A stretch of DNA of 64,000 nt from Brevibacillus sp. JNUCC-41. Its GTDB lineage: Bacteria > Bacillota > Bacilli > Bacillales > DSM-1321. The notes beneath the pieces are model-generated. The model saw only the letters and a list, made by a program, of their open reading frames with translations. It did not search any database and was not told the DNA's origin. This document shows, piece after piece, positions 17,874-30,124 of this stretch (within the stretch, counting starts at the first letter, position 1; each line of letters begins with the position of its first letter). The stretch spans positions 1,364,001 through 1,428,000 of the forward strand of contig NZ_CP062163.1 in the NCBI RefSeq assembly GCF_014844095.1, in the 5' to 3' direction. The translations under genes and the position numbers were made by a program.

Positions 17874-19265
17874 TTAGAGTTTGGTGTTTGCGTATATTTT
17901 TTCCAGCTTCCATAAAAGGATATCCCGTAAGAATTCCGGTAGTAAGTATTCCTTGCGATTGGAACGCTGGATACTTGGAAAGAAGTGCCCAAACGTGAAC
18001 ATATCAGGTATTGCCAGTTTATAGGACTTATCCGTCTGCAGTTTCTCCCCTTTTATTAATATCCCTTTTACGATCCCATTCTCCATTACGTTAAATTCAA
18101 TTTGATCATAATGCATGACTCCCATGATTTTCCCGCGGAAACCGAAACCTTTCACCTGTACATGAGGCCACTCCTCATTTCTCGATTGCATTAAGATTTC
18201 TTTTAATTCATTCCCATTAACTTCAACGACGCAAGGATTGATGGGGTGTGGACAGATTCTGTGAATATCCCCTTTTGTGACAGGTCCCTTTGGCAGCCCT
18301 TCGAGCAGAAGACCGGCATTCAAAAAGGAACAATCCGCCTGAGTCCACTCCCTTAGGGCATCCCCAAGGAGTTCAGTCAAAGGACTTCCTTTGAACCAAT
18401 CATTATCCAGTGCTTCGGGTAAATCCACTGCAACCTGTTTTAGCGTTTCCCCACCGGCCTGGTATATCTCTTCAATCCATGACCGTTCATTCTCCAATTC
18501 CAAAAAGTCATTGGTATCATAAAGAATGGCTCTCTTCTGGCTAATTTTCTTTTCCTGATTAACGGTCATTTCCACCTGTCCAACATAGAAACCATATTTC
18601 CCTGCACCGCAAAGGAGTGTATCATTGATCAATTTACCTTGGTGGAGGATATGGTGGGTGTGCGCGCCAAGTATGATGTCGATCTCCGGAAAATCCTCTG
18701 CCATCCTCTCATCATCATGGATGCCCAGGTGGGAAAGGATGATGATTACATCCGCCTCTTTTTTGACCTTTTCGAGCTGTGCCCTTAACTCCACGAATGG
18801 GTCTGTTATTTCCCACCCCATCGCAGAATAAAACTTTTGAAAAAAGGCTGTCAAACCTATCATGGCAACTTTGGTGCCTTTTACCGTCGTATGTATCCAA
18901 TATGGTAGAGCCCATTCCGGCCTTTCATAATCATCGTAATAAATATTCGCTGCCAAGACCTTGAACTTTGCATGATCATACAAGGAGTCTAACGCCTCAT
19001 GAGGTAAAGTAATTCCTTCATTATTGCCGATGGTCACATATTGGTAGCCCGCTTCATTTAACAGTTCAATATTTCCTTTACCCAACGTACCTTCTGTATA
19101 TGGATGCCAACGGTCCACATGATCGCCTATATCCAGTATGATCGCTTCTTCTCCCGTTTCTTGATGAAGTTGTCTTCTTTCCTTAAGAAACTTATCAATA
19201 CGAGGCCAATTCTCAAAATGACTATGGAGATCATTGGTGTGATACAAATGGATGATTTCTGACAT
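17874..19265 (-). CDS. yunD: 5'-nucleotidase family metallophosphoesterase YunD
   Basis: The 463-residue protein has a calcineurin-like phosphoesterase domain with metal motifs HTNDLHSHFE (residues 8-17), DIGDHVDR, TIGNNEG, LSHLG and GAHTHHIL. A C-terminal 5'-nucleotidase domain follows (about 270-460). Without a signal peptide it should act in the cytoplasm, unlike exported 5'-nucleotidases. The start at ATG 19265 has GAGGAGG seven bases upstream. It is 16 bases from yunE and likely co-transcribed. Confidence 0.85.
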   Translation of the reverse strand: MSEIIHLYHTNDLHSHFENWPRIDKFLKERRQLHQETGEEAIILDIGDHVDRWHPYTEGTLGKGNIELLNEAGYQYVTIGNNEGITLPHEALDSLYDHAKFKVLAANIYYDDYERPEWALPYWIHTTVKGTKVAMIGLTAFFQKFYSAMGWEITDPFVELRAQLEKVKKEADVIIILSHLGIHDDERMAEDFPEIDIILGAHTHHILHQGKLINDTLLCGAGKYGFYVGQVEMTVNQEKKISQKRAILYDTNDFLELENERSWIEEIYQAGGETLKQVAVDLPEALDNDWFKGSPLTELLGDALREWTQADCSFLNAGLLLEGLPKGPVTKGDIHRICPHPINPCVVEVNGNELKEILMQSRNEEWPHVQVKGFGFRGKIMGVMHYDQIEFNVMENGIVKGILIKGEKLQTDKSYKLAIPDMFTFGHFFPSIQRSNRKEYLLPEFLRDILLWKLEKIYANTKL

Positions 19266-19281
19266 CATTTCTCCTCCTCGT

Positions 19282-20109
19282 TTATCCTGTAATACCTTGA
19301 TATATAAGACGCAAACCAATGATTATCAGCACTATTTTCAACATATTTTCCAACGTCGCACTCTTTAGGCGCGTATTGATGAATGCGCCCAATTTAGCAC
19401 CGAACCAAGCACCAGGAATCAGGGCAAAAGCATATGGCCAATTTACATTTCCAAGGGAAATATGCGTAATCGAATTAGTGATGGAAGATAGAAATACCAT
19501 GAACATCGAAGTCGCTACAGCCATATGCGGAGGGAAGAAGAATAGAAGCATCATGACAGGAACCATTAAGGCCCCACCGCCAATTCCAAATAACCCAGAG
19601 CAGAATCCCACGACAAAAGAAATCAATACAGCCAACAGGGGGTGGTAACCATAGGAAAATGAATGTCCATTTTCAGTTTTATACGTCTTTACAATTTTCC
19701 CTTTTCCAGGCTTGAAAAGCATTGGCTTCAAACGATTTTTCACTAATAACACAATAGCCATGAAAACCATGAAAATTCCAAAGTACAATGAAAAAGCTTC
19801 GGCGTTAAGATTTTTATTCACATAAGCACCTATTATTCCACCAGGAGCACTGCCAATAAAAAAGATTAAGCCGGCCTTATAATCCACCACTTTATGTTTT
19901 AAATAAGATAAAGTAGAAGAAAGGCCGGTAAAAATCATGATGACTGTTGAAATACCTACGGCGACCTGAGGAGTCAGCTCATCAATAATATTCGTAGATG
20001 TACCTAAATATAAAAGAGAAGGCACAATGATAATGCCGCCGCCCAGACCGACTAGAGCGCCTATTGCTCCCGCTAATAATCCAATCCCAACTAATACTAA
20101 CCATACCAT
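19282..20109 (-). CDS. yunE: TauE/SafE family anion exporter YunE
   Basis: This 275-residue membrane protein has eight predicted hydrophobic segments in two halves. Each half carries the TauE/SafE signature (GALVGLGGGIIIVPSLL near residue 20 and CSGLFGIGGGALMVPVM near 170). The family moves sulfite, sulfonates and related organic anions; the substrate here is unknown. It lies in the conserved yunD-yunE-yunF order. A GGCGGA ribosome site is seven bases before the ATG. Confidence 0.87.
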   Translation of the reverse strand: MVWLVLVGIGLLAGAIGALVGLGGGIIIVPSLLYLGTSTNIIDELTPQVAVGISTVIMIFTGLSSTLSYLKHKVVDYKAGLIFFIGSAPGGIIGAYVNKNLNAEAFSLYFGIFMVFMAIVLLVKNRLKPMLFKPGKGKIVKTYKTENGHSFSYGYHPLLAVLISFVVGFCSGLFGIGGGALMVPVMMLLFFFPPHMAVATSMFMVFLSSITNSITHISLGNVNWPYAFALIPGAWFGAKLGAFINTRLKSATLENMLKIVLIIIGLRLIYQGITG

Positions 20110-20192
20110 GAAGAAATCCGCCTTTACCTGTTTGTGAGGATATTACCTCTCTAGCTTGTCACATCATCTCTTTATTAATTATATAATGCCCC

Positions 20193-21047
20193 TTAAAACA
20201 AACCAAGCTGCTTAGGAGCCAGTCCTTCATATTCTATACCAAGCAACTCAATCATTTGTTTGGCATTATCAGCAGCGTCTCCGCCAGAGTTATTATTGAA
20301 TAGGACATATATCTCCTTGGATTCCTTTTCCAATTTCCTGATTTTCTCCACCCATTCTGTCAATTCCTGATGATTATATCTATATAAGTACCTGACCTCA
20401 CGCCAGTTATCACCTGAAGAAGGCCTTTGCCAACCATGCAGGTTACGGCCATGAAAGCGTATCAGGGTTTTATCTTTATCGGCGGCATGCAGAACGACAG
20501 GAATGGACCCCTCTCCAGCCTGCGGCTCATCGCATACAGTATGGATCCAGCCTTCCTTTTCGATAAAGTCCAAAGTTTGCTGAAATACATTGGGCCTGTA
20601 CCAGCTTTGATTCCGAAATTCAATGGCAACTGGAATATTGCCCATTTCAGCTTTGCACCATCGCAGGTAATTCACATTTTCCCGTTTACAATCAAACCAT
20701 GGCGGAAACTGAAATAAGACCATCGCGAGCTTACCGGACTTCTGATAAGCTTCCAGAGAGTCGCAAAATGCCTTGAACATTTCCTTCTTGCTTTCAAATG
20801 GGATTTCCCCACGCTGATGTCCAGTCATCCCTTGATAGGCTTTAACGACAAACTGGAATGATGCAGGCGTCTCGGATACCCACTTTTCACTGTTCCTCTT
20901 TGGCTGGACTGCATAGAATGAGGCATCCACCTCCACAACGGGAAAATGAGCACCGTACTCTTTGAGTTTATCACGCTGGGACACACCGCCATGATACAAA
21001 CTATCATGATCACCCCAACCGGTCACACCAACATAAATCATCTGCAT
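20193..21047 (-). CDS. yunF: DUF72 family protein YunF
   Basis: The protein of about 284 residues has the DUF72 TIM-barrel hallmarks: VGVTGWGDHDSLY at the start, FPVVEVDASFYA, then LFQFPPWFD, VAIEFRNQSW and IRFHGRN. The family is widespread and resembles endonuclease-like TIM barrels, but no activity is proven. Start is uncertain: AAAGGAG at 21059-21053 could serve ATG 21047 or ATG 21041; the GTG at 21053 lies inside it. Confidence 0.85.
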   Translation of the reverse strand: MQMIYVGVTGWGDHDSLYHGGVSQRDKLKEYGAHFPVVEVDASFYAVQPKRNSEKWVSETPASFQFVVKAYQGMTGHQRGEIPFESKKEMFKAFCDSLEAYQKSGKLAMVLFQFPPWFDCKRENVNYLRWCKAEMGNIPVAIEFRNQSWYRPNVFQQTLDFIEKEGWIHTVCDEPQAGEGSIPVVLHAADKDKTLIRFHGRNLHGWQRPSSGDNWREVRYLYRYNHQELTEWVEKIRKLEKESKEIYVLFNNNSGGDAADNAKQMIELLGIEYEGLAPKQLGLF

Positions 21048-21155
21048 CATCACTCCTTTGGGACAGGCCCCAATTACCGGACTTCTTCTTTTATTATTTT
21101 TTACCCTTATGGAGCCATATCTAATCTTTGGTATAAGGGCGTGAATATCAAAAAC

Positions 21156-21189
21156 AAAAAGCCTGCCAGACAGACCCGGCAGGCTTTTT
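21156..21189 (-). terminator. Terminator of the suf operon
   Basis: AAAAAGCCTGCC pairs with GGCAGGCTTTTT around a ten-base loop, giving a T-run on the minus strand after sufB. It can also act on the plus strand. Confidence 0.9.
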
Positions 21190-21236
21190 GTATGAATGGT
21201 TATCCTGAATCGCCTTACAGGCAGGCCAGTCGGTTA

Positions 21237-22634
21237 TTACCCGATGGATCCTTCCATTTCGAACTTGATCAGACGGTTCATTTCAACCGCATATTCCATT
21301 GGAAGTTCTTTTGTAAATGGTTCGATGAAGCCCATTACAATCATTTCCGTTGCTTCTTGCTCAGAAATTCCGCGGCTCATCAAGTAGAACAATTGTTCTT
21401 CAGATACTTTGGAAACCTTCGCTTCGTGTTCAAGGGAAATATTATCATTCAATATTTCATTGTAAGGGATCGTATCAGATGTAGACTGATTATCCATGAT
21501 TAATGTATCACATTCAATGTTGGAACGAGCTCCATCCGCTTTACGTCCGAAATGAACGATACCACGGTATGTTACTTTACCACCCTGTTTAGAAATTGAT
21601 TTTGATACAATCGTTGAAGATGTATTAGGAGCCAGGTGAATCATTTTTGCTCCAGCATCTTGGTGTTGGCCTTTGCCGGCAATGGCAATCGATAATGTCA
21701 TACCGCGAGCGCCTTCACCTTTTAAGATGACAGCAGGATATTTCATTGTCAATTTAGAACCGATGTTACCATCGACCCATTCCATTGTTGCATTGGCATC
21801 ACAAACCGCACGTTTCGTAACCAGGTTAAACACGTTGTTTGCCCAGTTTTGGATCGTCGTGTAACGGCAGTAGGCATCTTTCTTGATGACGATTTCAACA
21901 ACCGCACTATGAAGGGAGTTAGTCGTATAAACAGGTGCTGTACAACCTTCGACATAGTGAACGGATGCGCCTTCATCAACAATGATAAGCGTACGCTCGA
22001 ATTGCCCCATGTTTTCAGAGTTAATCCGGAAATAAGCTTGAAGCGGAGTATCCACTTTTACGCCTTTTGGTACATAGATGAAAGATCCGCCTGACCAAAC
22101 TGCTGAATTCAATGCAGAGAATTTATTGTCCGTAGGCGGGATCGTTTTTCCAAAGTGCTCACGGAAGATATCTTCATTTTCACGAAGTGCTGAGTCCGTA
22201 TCTTTAAAGACAATACCCATGTCTTCCAATTCTTCTTTCATACTATGGTAAACCACTTCTGATTCGTATTGAGCAGAAACGCCGGCAAGATATTTTTGTT
22301 CGGCTTCAGGAATTCCCAATTTATCAAAAGTCTGTTTGATTTCATCAGGAACTTCATCCCAAGATTTCTCTGATTTCTCTGATGGCTTAACATAGTATGT
22401 GATTTCATCAAAATTCAGGCTCTGCATGTCGCCGCCCCATTGAGGCATTGGCATATTGTAAAAATGCTCCAATGATTTCAAACGGAAATCAAGCATCCAT
22501 TTCGGTTCATCCTTCATTCGAGAAATTTCTTCCACGATTTCTTTTGTCAGACCACGCTTTGAACGGAAGATGGAAACATCTTTATCCGCAAAGCCATATT
22601 TATAATCGCCGATTTCAGGCATTTTCTTTGCCAT
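21237..22634 (-). CDS. sufB: Fe-S cluster assembly scaffold subunit SufB
   Basis: This 465-residue protein is the SufB scaffold of the SufBC2D complex, on which Fe-S clusters are built. The beta-helix core has the late motif [20 protein letters not shown] and ends in [10 protein letters not shown]. Conserved histidine and cysteine positions of the family occur in the C-terminal core. It is the last gene of sufCDSUB in the usual Firmicutes order and is followed by a strong terminator. Confidence 0.96.
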   Translation of the reverse strand: MAKKMPEIGDYKYGFADKDVSIFRSKRGLTKEIVEEISRMKDEPKWMLDFRLKSLEHFYNMPMPQWGGDMQSLNFDEITYYVKPSEKSEKSWDEVPDEIKQTFDKLGIPEAEQKYLAGVSAQYESEVVYHSMKEELEDMGIVFKDTDSALRENEDIFREHFGKTIPPTDNKFSALNSAVWSGGSFIYVPKGVKVDTPLQAYFRINSENMGQFERTLIIVDEGASVHYVEGCTAPVYTTNSLHSAVVEIVIKKDAYCRYTTIQNWANNVFNLVTKRAVCDANATMEWVDGNIGSKLTMKYPAVILKGEGARGMTLSIAIAGKGQHQDAGAKMIHLAPNTSSTIVSKSISKQGGKVTYRGIVHFGRKADGARSNIECDTLIMDNQSTSDTIPYNEILNDNISLEHEAKVSKVSEEQLFYLMSRGISEQEATEMIVMGFIEPFTKELPMEYAVEMNRLIKFEMEGSIG

Positions 22635-22689
22635 AGCTCGTATTCCTCCATTTCAAATGGCTGAATGACAACAGCTCATTTTAATTTAA

Positions 22690-25638
<2,949 letters not shown>

Positions 25639-25653
25639 TGCAAATCCTCCTAC

Positions 25654-26439
25654 TTACGCTTCTTCGCCAACAGTTTCGTCTTCAATGCCCAATTCTTGTT
25701 TAATCCAGTCATAACCTTCCGCTTCCAAACGGGCAGCAAGTTCAGGACCGCCTGATTTAACGACACGTCCTTGCATCATAACATGTACAAAATCAGGAGT
25801 GATGTAATTTAATAGACGTTGGTAGTGAGTGATGATCAAGCATCCAAAGTCTTCTCCGCGCATTTCGTTGATTCCTTTTGAAACGACTTTAAGTGCATCG
25901 ATATCTAGACCTGAATCAATTTCATCCAAGATTGCAATTTTAGGTTGGATCATCATTAATTGAAGAATCTCGTTACGTTTTTTCTCTCCGCCTGAGAATC
26001 CTTCATTCAAATAGCGTTGCGCCATATCTTCATCCATTTCAAGGAACTCCATTTTTTGGTCCATTTGACGGATGAATTTCATCAATGAAATCTCATCGCC
26101 TTCTTCACGGCGTGCATTAATGGAAGAACGCAAGAAGTCAGCATTTGTAACACCGCTGATTTCACTTGGATATTGCATAGCTAGGAATAGGCCTACACGA
26201 GCGCGCTCGTCTACTTCCATTTCCAATACATCTTCGCCATCGAATGTGATGCTTCCGCTAGTCACTTCATATTTAGGGTGACCCATGATTGCTGATGATA
26301 AAGTGGATTTACCAGTTCCATTTGGTCCCATGATCGCATGGATTTCTCCACCCTTGACTTCAAGGTTTACCCCTTTTAAAATCTCTTTACCTTCAATTGA
26401 TACGTGAAGATCTTTAACCGTTAATGTAGAAGCTGACAT
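25654..26439 (-). CDS. sufC: Fe-S assembly ATPase SufC
   Basis: This 261-residue ABC-type ATPase powers SufBC2D. The Walker A is GPNGTGKST (near residue 36), the signature is SGGEKKRNE, and Walker B leads to LDEIDSGLD. Start is ATG 26439 with GGAGGT upstream; the frame extends to 26466 without a site. It is the first gene of sufCDSUB and sits behind the control region at 26478-26538. Confidence 0.96.
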   Translation of the reverse strand: MSASTLTVKDLHVSIEGKEILKGVNLEVKGGEIHAIMGPNGTGKSTLSSAIMGHPKYEVTSGSITFDGEDVLEMEVDERARVGLFLAMQYPSEISGVTNADFLRSSINARREEGDEISLMKFIRQMDQKMEFLEMDEDMAQRYLNEGFSGGEKKRNEILQLMMIQPKIAILDEIDSGLDIDALKVVSKGINEMRGEDFGCLIITHYQRLLNYITPDFVHVMMQGRVVKSGGPELAARLEAEGYDWIKQELGIEDETVGEEA

Positions 26440-26477
26440 AATAATACCTCCGTGAACTAATTCCAATTTTATTACCA

Positions 26478-26538
26478 GAAAGTAAGGATTACTTTCTTTA
26501 CTATAATTTTGCGTAAAAGCATTCTCACTTTATTCTCA
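26478..26538 (-). promoter_or_regulatory. Probable control region of the suf operon
   Basis: A perfect inverted repeat, GAAAGTAAGGATTACTTTC, occupies 26478-26496. Just upstream on the minus strand is a -10-like TATAGT. Two direct copies of TGAGAAT (minus strand) lie 11 bases apart at 26521-26527 and 26532-26538. The layout suggests regulator binding around the transcription start, but I cannot name the regulator. Confidence 0.45.
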
Positions 26539-27153
26539 TTCCAATTTTATAACAAATCCAATTTAGAATCAACTAAATAGATAGGGGTTTTCACTTCCGC
26601 CATGTTTAAAACCCTTCCTATTCTTACAATACTAACAGATATGGCCTGTTTACTGCATATCTATACTTATTTTAGTTTTTGTTAAAATTATCTTATTATT
26701 CAGCAAATCTTCATCCTTATTAATATATGCTCAAGGAATTTGATTGCAAGGTATGAACGTTCCGCTTTAAAAGAAAAAATCGGACTGAGAGGCACTATGT
26801 AAGTTTATCCAATAAGGAAACCCTTATTTATGGACCACTTTCCATTTTACCTCTACAGACCGATCTTTTAAAGAACTCTTTTATATGCTTATCCGTGAAT
26901 TTTGCGTTGTAGGTTCTGGACCATTTTATTGCACTTTACATGTTCTCTATCCCGTTCTTTCTCAACCTCGATACGGAGGTCTAAGTTTCTACTGTACTCA
27001 CTGTAGCCAATCCCATATGAAGACTGCATCGCCTTTTCCATTTCGCTTGTTACATTTAAATCCAGAGTATTGATAGTGAACCATCCTTTCAAATTTGTGT
27101 ATCATTTTAATGCCTTCATTACCTCTATACCCTTCACTTTCATGATTAAACAT
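26539..27153. other. Intergenic region between suf and metQ (about 600 bp)
   Basis: This AT-rich stretch contains an 18-codon minus-strand frame at 26547-26603 (begins MAEVKTPIYLV, GGAAGGG eight bases upstream) and the candidate small gene at 26889-27092, listed separately. The section 26610-26880 shows nothing I can interpret. Confidence 0.35.
26889..27092 (-). CDS. Possible small protein, start unclear
   Basis: The open frame reads like a real protein: an acidic and basic helical C-terminal half (EVEKERDREHV, then KMVQNLQRKIHG) after NTLDLNVTSEMEKAMQSS. No normal start has a ribosome site. AAAGGATGG at 27089-27081 points to an ATC codon at 27074, six bases downstream; TTG 27092 has no site upstream. 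It may be a small gene with a rare start, a start-codon mutant, or chance. Function unknown. Confidence 0.35.
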   Translation of the reverse strand: MKGWFTINTLDLNVTSEMEKAMQSSYGIGYSEYSRNLDLRIEVEKERDREHVKCNKMVQNLQRKIHG

Positions 27154-27183
27154 AAAAAAACGGCCTGAATTAAATCAGGCCGC
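27154..27183 (-). terminator. Terminator of the metNPQ operon
   Basis: On the minus strand GGCGGCCTGAT/ATTCAGGCCG forms a stem followed by TTTTTTTATG, starting about ten bases after the metQ stop. Confidence 0.88.
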
Positions 27184-27193
27184 CATTCTTGAA

Positions 27194-28039
27194 TTATTTA
27201 TCCGCCGGTACAACCGCACCTTTGTATTCCTTAAGGATGAAATCTTGAATTTTTTTAGAATGCAATACTTCTACAAGCGCTTTGATTTCTTCTTTATTTT
27301 CATCGCCTTTGTTTACAGCGATGACATTCACATAAGGTGATTCGGAATCTTCAATCGCAATTGAATCTTTCAATGGGTCCAAGCCAGCGTCGATTGCATA
27401 GTTAGAGTTGATCAAAACAGCATCGCCTTCGCCGCTTTCATAGATTTTTGGAAGTAATGCCGCTTCATAATCAGCATCGAATTTAAGGTTTTTCTTATTT
27501 TCAACGATGTCTTTAGTTGTAGCCGTCGTTTTATCGATGCCTTCTTTCAAAGTGATCAGGCCATTCTTTTCCAAAAGGGATAAAGCGCGTCCATGGTCAG
27601 CGACAGAGCTGCTCAAAATGATCGTTGCCCCATCAGGTAGTTTATCGATGCTTTTATATTTTTGAGAGTATAGTGCTATTGGCTCGATATGGATTCCGCC
27701 AGCATTGACGAAATCATATCCATTTTCTTTAATTTGCGACTCTAAGTAAGGAATGTGCTGAAAATAGTTAGCATCCAATTCCTTATCATTCAACGCCTTA
27801 TTCGGTAAAACGTAGTCCTGGAATGTTTCGATTTCCAATTCGATTCCTTTTTCTTTAAGAAGCGGCTTAGCTTCCTCAAGGATTTCAGCATGCGGAACAT
27901 TGGATGCCCCTACAACTAATTTCTTCGATTCTTTTTCCGTACCACTGCCGCCTTTATCCTTTTCACTTCCACAAGCAGCCAAAGCGATAGATAACACTAA
28001 AATTAATGCAAAGCCTAAAAACTTTTTCATCCTATTCAT
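27194..28039 (-). CDS. metQ: Methionine-binding lipoprotein MetQ
   Basis: This 281-residue lipoprotein (lipobox ALAACG, lipidated Cys at about 23) belongs to the NlpA/MetQ family, with VGASNVPHAEILEEA, YVLPNKALNDKELDANYFQH and IALYSQKYKSID. It captures methionine, including D-forms and possibly the sulfoxide, outside the membrane for MetNP. It is the third gene of the SAM-riboswitch-controlled metNPQ operon, six bases from metP. Confidence 0.93.
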   Translation of the reverse strand: MNRMKKFLGFALILVLSIALAACGSEKDKGGSGTEKESKKLVVGASNVPHAEILEEAKPLLKEKGIELEIETFQDYVLPNKALNDKELDANYFQHIPYLESQIKENGYDFVNAGGIHIEPIALYSQKYKSIDKLPDGATIILSSSVADHGRALSLLEKNGLITLKEGIDKTTATTKDIVENKKNLKFDADYEAALLPKIYESGEGDAVLINSNYAIDAGLDPLKDSIAIEDSESPYVNVIAVNKGDENKEEIKALVEVLHSKKIQDFILKEYKGAVVPADK

Positions 28040-28045
28040 CTCCCT

Positions 28046-28714
28046 TTATCTTTTGTCCAATTTAGATGTAATCACATCTCCAATAATTTGAATTATGAAG
28101 ACGATAATTAGAATAACGATCGTCGCTACAAGCGTAACGTCATTTTGATTTCTTTGATAGCCGTCCAAATAGGCTAGATTACCAAGTCCGCCTGCACCGA
28201 TGACCCCGGCCATTGCGGTATATCCAACCAATGCAATCGATGTTACCGTAATCCCGGAAATAAGGGCAGGCATCGACTCTGGAAGAAGGACCTTCCAAAT
28301 GATCGTACTCGTTTTTGCCCCCATGGATTTAGCGGCTTCGATTACACCCTTATCGATTTCACGCAGGCCGATTTCAACCATACGCGCATAAAATGGGGCA
28401 GCCCCGATAATAAGTGCCGGCAGTGCAGCGTTCTCTCCGATCATGGATCCGACGAGTGCTTTAGTGAAAGGAATGAGCAGCACGATCAAAATAAGAAATG
28501 GAATGGAACGGAATATATTAACGATAGCACTCATGACCCCGTTAATCACCCGATTTTCCCACATATTACCCTTCCCTGTCAGGAACAGGATCAATCCTAA
28601 TATTATGCCTATAAAAAAGGTTGCCACTACAGAGACGCTTGTCATGTAAAGCGTTTCTTTCGTTGCTTCAATAATGTCTTCCCAATCAATATTCGGCAAT
28701 AATTCTTCAAGCAT
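28046..28714 (-). CDS. metP: Methionine ABC transporter permease MetP (MetI)
   Basis: The 222-residue permease has five predicted membrane spans and the inner-membrane-component loop EAAKSMGAKTSTIIWKVLLPES, which contacts the ATPase. It forms the channel for methionine uptake with MetN and MetQ. Its start overlaps the metN end by eight bases. Confidence 0.93.
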   Translation of the reverse strand: MLEELLPNIDWEDIIEATKETLYMTSVSVVATFFIGIILGLILFLTGKGNMWENRVINGVMSAIVNIFRSIPFLILIVLLIPFTKALVGSMIGENAALPALIIGAAPFYARMVEIGLREIDKGVIEAAKSMGAKTSTIIWKVLLPESMPALISGITVTSIALVGYTAMAGVIGAGGLGNLAYLDGYQRNQNDVTLVATIVILIIVFIIQIIGDVITSKLDKR

Positions 28715-29741
28715 GAGTAATCACCTCCACGCCTACCTGCTGTGCTTTAATGAATTCGATTGCGCGGAGCATTTCATCCTCAGTGCCATCAAGATGGATA
28801 AACAATGTTCCATATGAACCGCTTCTTGTTTGGGATATCTTACCTTGAACGATATTGACATCCAACTCGAAGTTACGTACAAGCTTGGTGATCAACGGGC
28901 TTTCTGCATGATCACCTACAAAGGTCAATTGAATCACTTTGCCTGCAGGATAACGTTCGAGCAAATGGTCCATCGTTTCTTTCGTTTCTTCCGGTTCCGT
29001 TACCTGCTGCACGAAACGCTTTGTCATTTGTTCTTTAGGATTCTTGAAAACATCCAGGACAGGACCCTGTTCAACAACTTGCCCGTTTTCCATCACGGCG
29101 ACGCGATGACAGATTTTACGTATTACATGCATTTCATGTGTTATCAAGACGATCGTCAATCCTAGGCGCTGATTGATGTCAACAAGCAATTCGAGTATGG
29201 AGTCGGTAGTCTGCGGATCCAAGGCAGATGTCGCTTCATCACACAGCAGCACTTTAGGGTCATTTGCCAAAGCCCTCGCTATGCCCACCCTTTGCTTTTG
29301 CCCTCCGCTTAATTGTGAAGGATAGGCCTTTTCCCTGCCTTCCAGTCCGACTAACTTGATCAATTCGTTCACACGCTTGATCCGTTCCGCTTTAGAAACA
29401 CCAGCAATTTCCAATGGGAAAGAAATATTATCCTGAACGGTCCTTGACCATAATAGATTGAAATGTTGGAAAATCATGCTGATTTCTTGACGTGCCTTAC
29501 GGAGCTGAGCCCCTTTAATTTTTGAAATTTCCTTCTCAGCCACCACAACGGATCCCTCTGTAGGAGTTTCCAATCCATTGAGCATTCTGATTAAAGTACT
29601 TTTCCCCGCTCCACTGTAACCGATGATACCGAAAATCTCGCCTTTATTTATTTCAACATTCACATTATTTACAGCCTTGATCGTCTCACTGTTTCCTTTT
29701 CCTGTTCGGAACAGCTTACTGACTTTCGTCAATGTAATCAT
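28707..29741 (-). CDS. metN: Methionine ABC transporter ATPase MetN
   Basis: This 344-residue ATPase has Walker A GYSGAGKST, signature LSGGQKQRVGIARAL and Walker B LLCDEATSALD. A C-terminal NIL domain (about 265-340) binds methionine and mediates trans-inhibition in MetN proteins. It is the first gene behind the SAM riboswitch at 29845-30008, so transcription should fall when SAM is plentiful. Confidence 0.94.
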   Translation of the reverse strand: MITLTKVSKLFRTGKGNSETIKAVNNVNVEINKGEIFGIIGYSGAGKSTLIRMLNGLETPTEGSVVVAEKEISKIKGAQLRKARQEISMIFQHFNLLWSRTVQDNISFPLEIAGVSKAERIKRVNELIKLVGLEGREKAYPSQLSGGQKQRVGIARALANDPKVLLCDEATSALDPQTTDSILELLVDINQRLGLTIVLITHEMHVIRKICHRVAVMENGQVVEQGPVLDVFKNPKEQMTKRFVQQVTEPEETKETMDHLLERYPAGKVIQLTFVGDHAESPLITKLVRNFELDVNIVQGKISQTRSGSYGTLFIHLDGTEDEMLRAIEFIKAQQVGVEVITHA

Positions 29742-29844
29742 TAATCCTCACCTCTTTTATCCAATAAAACCTATGAACTTAGTTGATTTCTTTACATTAT
29801 TAGTCTGTTTCTCATAACATGCACATGTTTTCCCCATTAAAACT

Positions 29845-30008
29845 GAAAAAACCTTTCTGCATGAGCAGAAAGGCAGGTGAAGAAACAGGCCTTTCTCTCA
29901 TCTTCCAAAGTAATTAAACTTTGTGTGAATTGGCACCTTTCCAAGGAAATCTCCTTGTCGGTTGCCGGGTTTCATCGGGCACATCCCTCCACCTCTCTTG
30001 ATAAGAGC
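29845..30008 (-). ncRNA. SAM (S-box) riboswitch of metNPQ, with terminator
   Basis: The minus strand shows the S-box core: CTTATCAAGAGAGGTGGAGG at the 5' end, then GCCCGATGAAACCCGGCAAC. The intrinsic terminator CCTTTCTGC/GCAGAAAGG (29852-29873) with a T-run follows about 40 bases later. This is a typical transcriptional OFF switch responding to S-adenosylmethionine. Confidence 0.95.
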
Positions 30009-30124
30009 TAATATATAGAATATTTGTACATCATTAAGTTCTTTAGTATGGAGAAATTTTATCATAGATAAAAAAGGAGCGCAATGTATATTATTTCTAG
30101 TTCAAGAATGAACAGGAACTCTGC

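Noticed and set aside
20946..21503. Plus-strand open frame of 185 codons
   Set aside because: It spans the suf terminator and is antisense to yunF and sufB, both well supported.
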